This document shows, one piece after another, positions 63,198 through 64,000 of a stretch of 64,000 bases of DNA. The position numbers were made by a program, and so were the translations under genes. The stretch is from Pirellulales bacterium. Lineage in GTDB: Bacteria > Planctomycetota > Planctomycetia > Pirellulales > JACPPG01. The stretch is from positions 1 through 64,000 of the forward strand of contig DASXEJ010000122.1 of NCBI GenBank assembly GCA_036490175.1, written 5' to 3'. The first letter of the stretch is position 1. The number at the start of each line of letters is the position of its first letter. The notes beneath the pieces were generated by a model. The model searched no databases, was not told the origin of the DNA, and saw only the letters and a list, made by a program, of their open reading frames with translations.

Positions 63198-64000
63198 ATG
63201 CGTTCGACACTCATTCGCTCGTGGCTGATTCTCATCGGGGGAATCTGCGCTTTGTTGATGGGGAGCATTAGCACTCTCGCGCGCGACAAGGCACCGGCTC
63301 CAAGCCCAACCCCGGCTGTACAGGAAGAGGATGAGGCAGACTCGGACGAAGCCCCGGCGCCGGAACCCGAGCCTGAAGGCGCCGCCGAGTCATCGAATGA
63401 CGATCCTCCCGCAGTTCCAGAAACTGTGATGGAGGACGATGCGACCGAGAATTCCGCCAGCGACCAGGATGACCAGCCCGAGGATGCTGAGCCGGCCCCA
63501 ACTCCCGCCGCAAAACAAGAAGGCGATGCGGCCGCGGAGACGAAGGCGGACGAAAAAGATGATGCCGATCTTCCACCCCCCGACATGCCGGACGAGCCCG
63601 ACACGTTGCCTCCACCTCCGCCTGGCGGAAGCTTATTGGAAAAGATCAAAGGAGCGACTACCTCGCTCGATCGGCCCGAGCCAGCCGAGTTTCACGGCAT
63701 GCGCGCCGGGCGCTCGACAGTCGTTGACTTGGAAAAGGGGTGGGGAACTCCGTTGAACGTGACGCGGAAGAAAGAAGTCGTACAGCGAACCTATCGCCTC
63801 GACGAAATGGGACGCGTCGAAGTGCGCTGCTTGCGCGACATCGTACAAGCGATCTCGCTGCACTATGACGAGAGCCCACGTTGGACCGATCTAGCTCCCG
63901 CGCTGTCGATGGATAACGCCGAGACCGTGGAAGTGAAGGACGAGTTTGGCCAGTTGGTGGGCATCGCCATGCCGGAAACCGGCATGCTCGCCGTCTTCAA
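63198..64000 (+). CDS. Exported acidic Pro/Glu-rich protein, cut by window end
   Basis: Open to the window end with no stop, at least 267 residues. A membrane-type leader (MRSTLIRSWLILIGGICALLMG) is followed by an extremely acidic Pro/Ala/Glu/Asp stretch (about 35-140) and then an ordinary domain starting SLLEKIKGATTSLDRPEPAEFHGMRAGRSTV and continuing VRCLRDIVQAISLHYDESPRW. AGAAGGAG lies 8 bases before the ATG. Many planctomycete giant secreted proteins look like this, but I cannot name the family from the visible part. Confidence 0.75.
   Translation, partial: MRSTLIRSWLILIGGICALLMGSISTLARDKAPAPSPTPAVQEEDEADSDEAPAPEPEPEGAAESSNDDPPAVPETVMEDDATENSASDQDDQPEDAEPAPTPAAKQEGDAAAETKADEKDDADLPPPDMPDEPDTLPPPPPGGSLLEKIKGATTSLDRPEPAEFHGMRAGRSTVVDLEKGWGTPLNVTRKKEVVQRTYRLDEMGRVEVRCLRDIVQAISLHYDESPRWTDLAPALSMDNAETVEVKDEFGQLVGIAMPETGMLAVF

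Noticed and set aside
1-64000. CRISPR arrays, rRNA genes and complete insertion sequences
   Set aside because: No regularly spaced direct repeats, no rRNA-like sequence and no transposase with terminal repeats were seen on reading both strands.

Overview
The window is about 64 kb of high-GC bacterial chromosome that reads as a planctomycete, most likely of the Pirellulales type. The pointers are a DUF1501 protein and a Gfo/Idh/MocA oxidoreductase with twin-arginine leaders, a YdjY-domain protein, two large secreted PQQ-propeller proteins with Ala/Lys/Pro linkers, a J-like domain of the planctomycete kind, a Cys-rich exported repeat protein, and many exported proteins I cannot name. I see no rRNA, tRNA, CRISPR array or complete insertion sequence.

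Layout. 1-1.7 kb: a less gene-dense stretch with an orphan ORF and a serine-recombinase-like gene, possibly the edge of an acquired segment. 1.7-7.2 kb: endonuclease IV with a 20-residue in-frame insert, then aceE-aceF (pyruvate dehydrogenase E1 and E2; E3 is not in the window). 7.4-17 kb: mostly exported or hypothetical proteins (esterase, HEAT-like protein, oxidoreductase, CxxCH membrane protein, duplicated beta-domain protein, DUF1501, YdjY). 17-25 kb: housekeeping genes yggS-yggU, greA, a zinc-ribbon coiled-coil protein, and dnaG-rpoD behind a near-consensus sigma-70 promoter and an attenuator-like hairpin, then an HtrA-type protease. 25-34 kb: aat, a TIM-barrel epimerase, a lipoprotein, DUF2752, rny-ymdB, tilS, an acetyltransferase and the Cys-rich protein. 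35-43 kb: cupin, small basic protein, STN-domain protein, then an Hsp70-like gene followed by a membrane J-like/GspE_N protein and a membrane-tethered TAXI-type receptor, and a receiver domain without its phospho-acceptor. 43-50 kb: a 28-bp inverted-repeat element, the two PQQ-propeller proteins, a BFD-like ferredoxin with an M20 peptidase. 50-64 kb: HdeD-like protein, CoA-transferase, aroB, dprA, M48 protease, rpmA, then obg-coaX-MnmE-like GTPase as one overlapping unit, and an acidic exported protein cut by the window end.

How the parts fit. Central information processing (primase, principal sigma factor, GreA, RNase Y, TilS, L27, Obg) is interleaved with planctomycete-specific envelope proteins. 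The best-supported regulatory signals are the dnaG-rpoD promoter and leader hairpin, terminators after rpoD, the zinc-ribbon gene, the Cys-rich gene and rpmA, and a probable promoter for the Hsp70 gene. The most promising unstudied unit is the truncated Hsp70 plus HPD-less J-like membrane protein. Start codons were moved inward from the longest ORF wherever a ribosome-binding site or family N-terminus favoured it; GTG starts are common.
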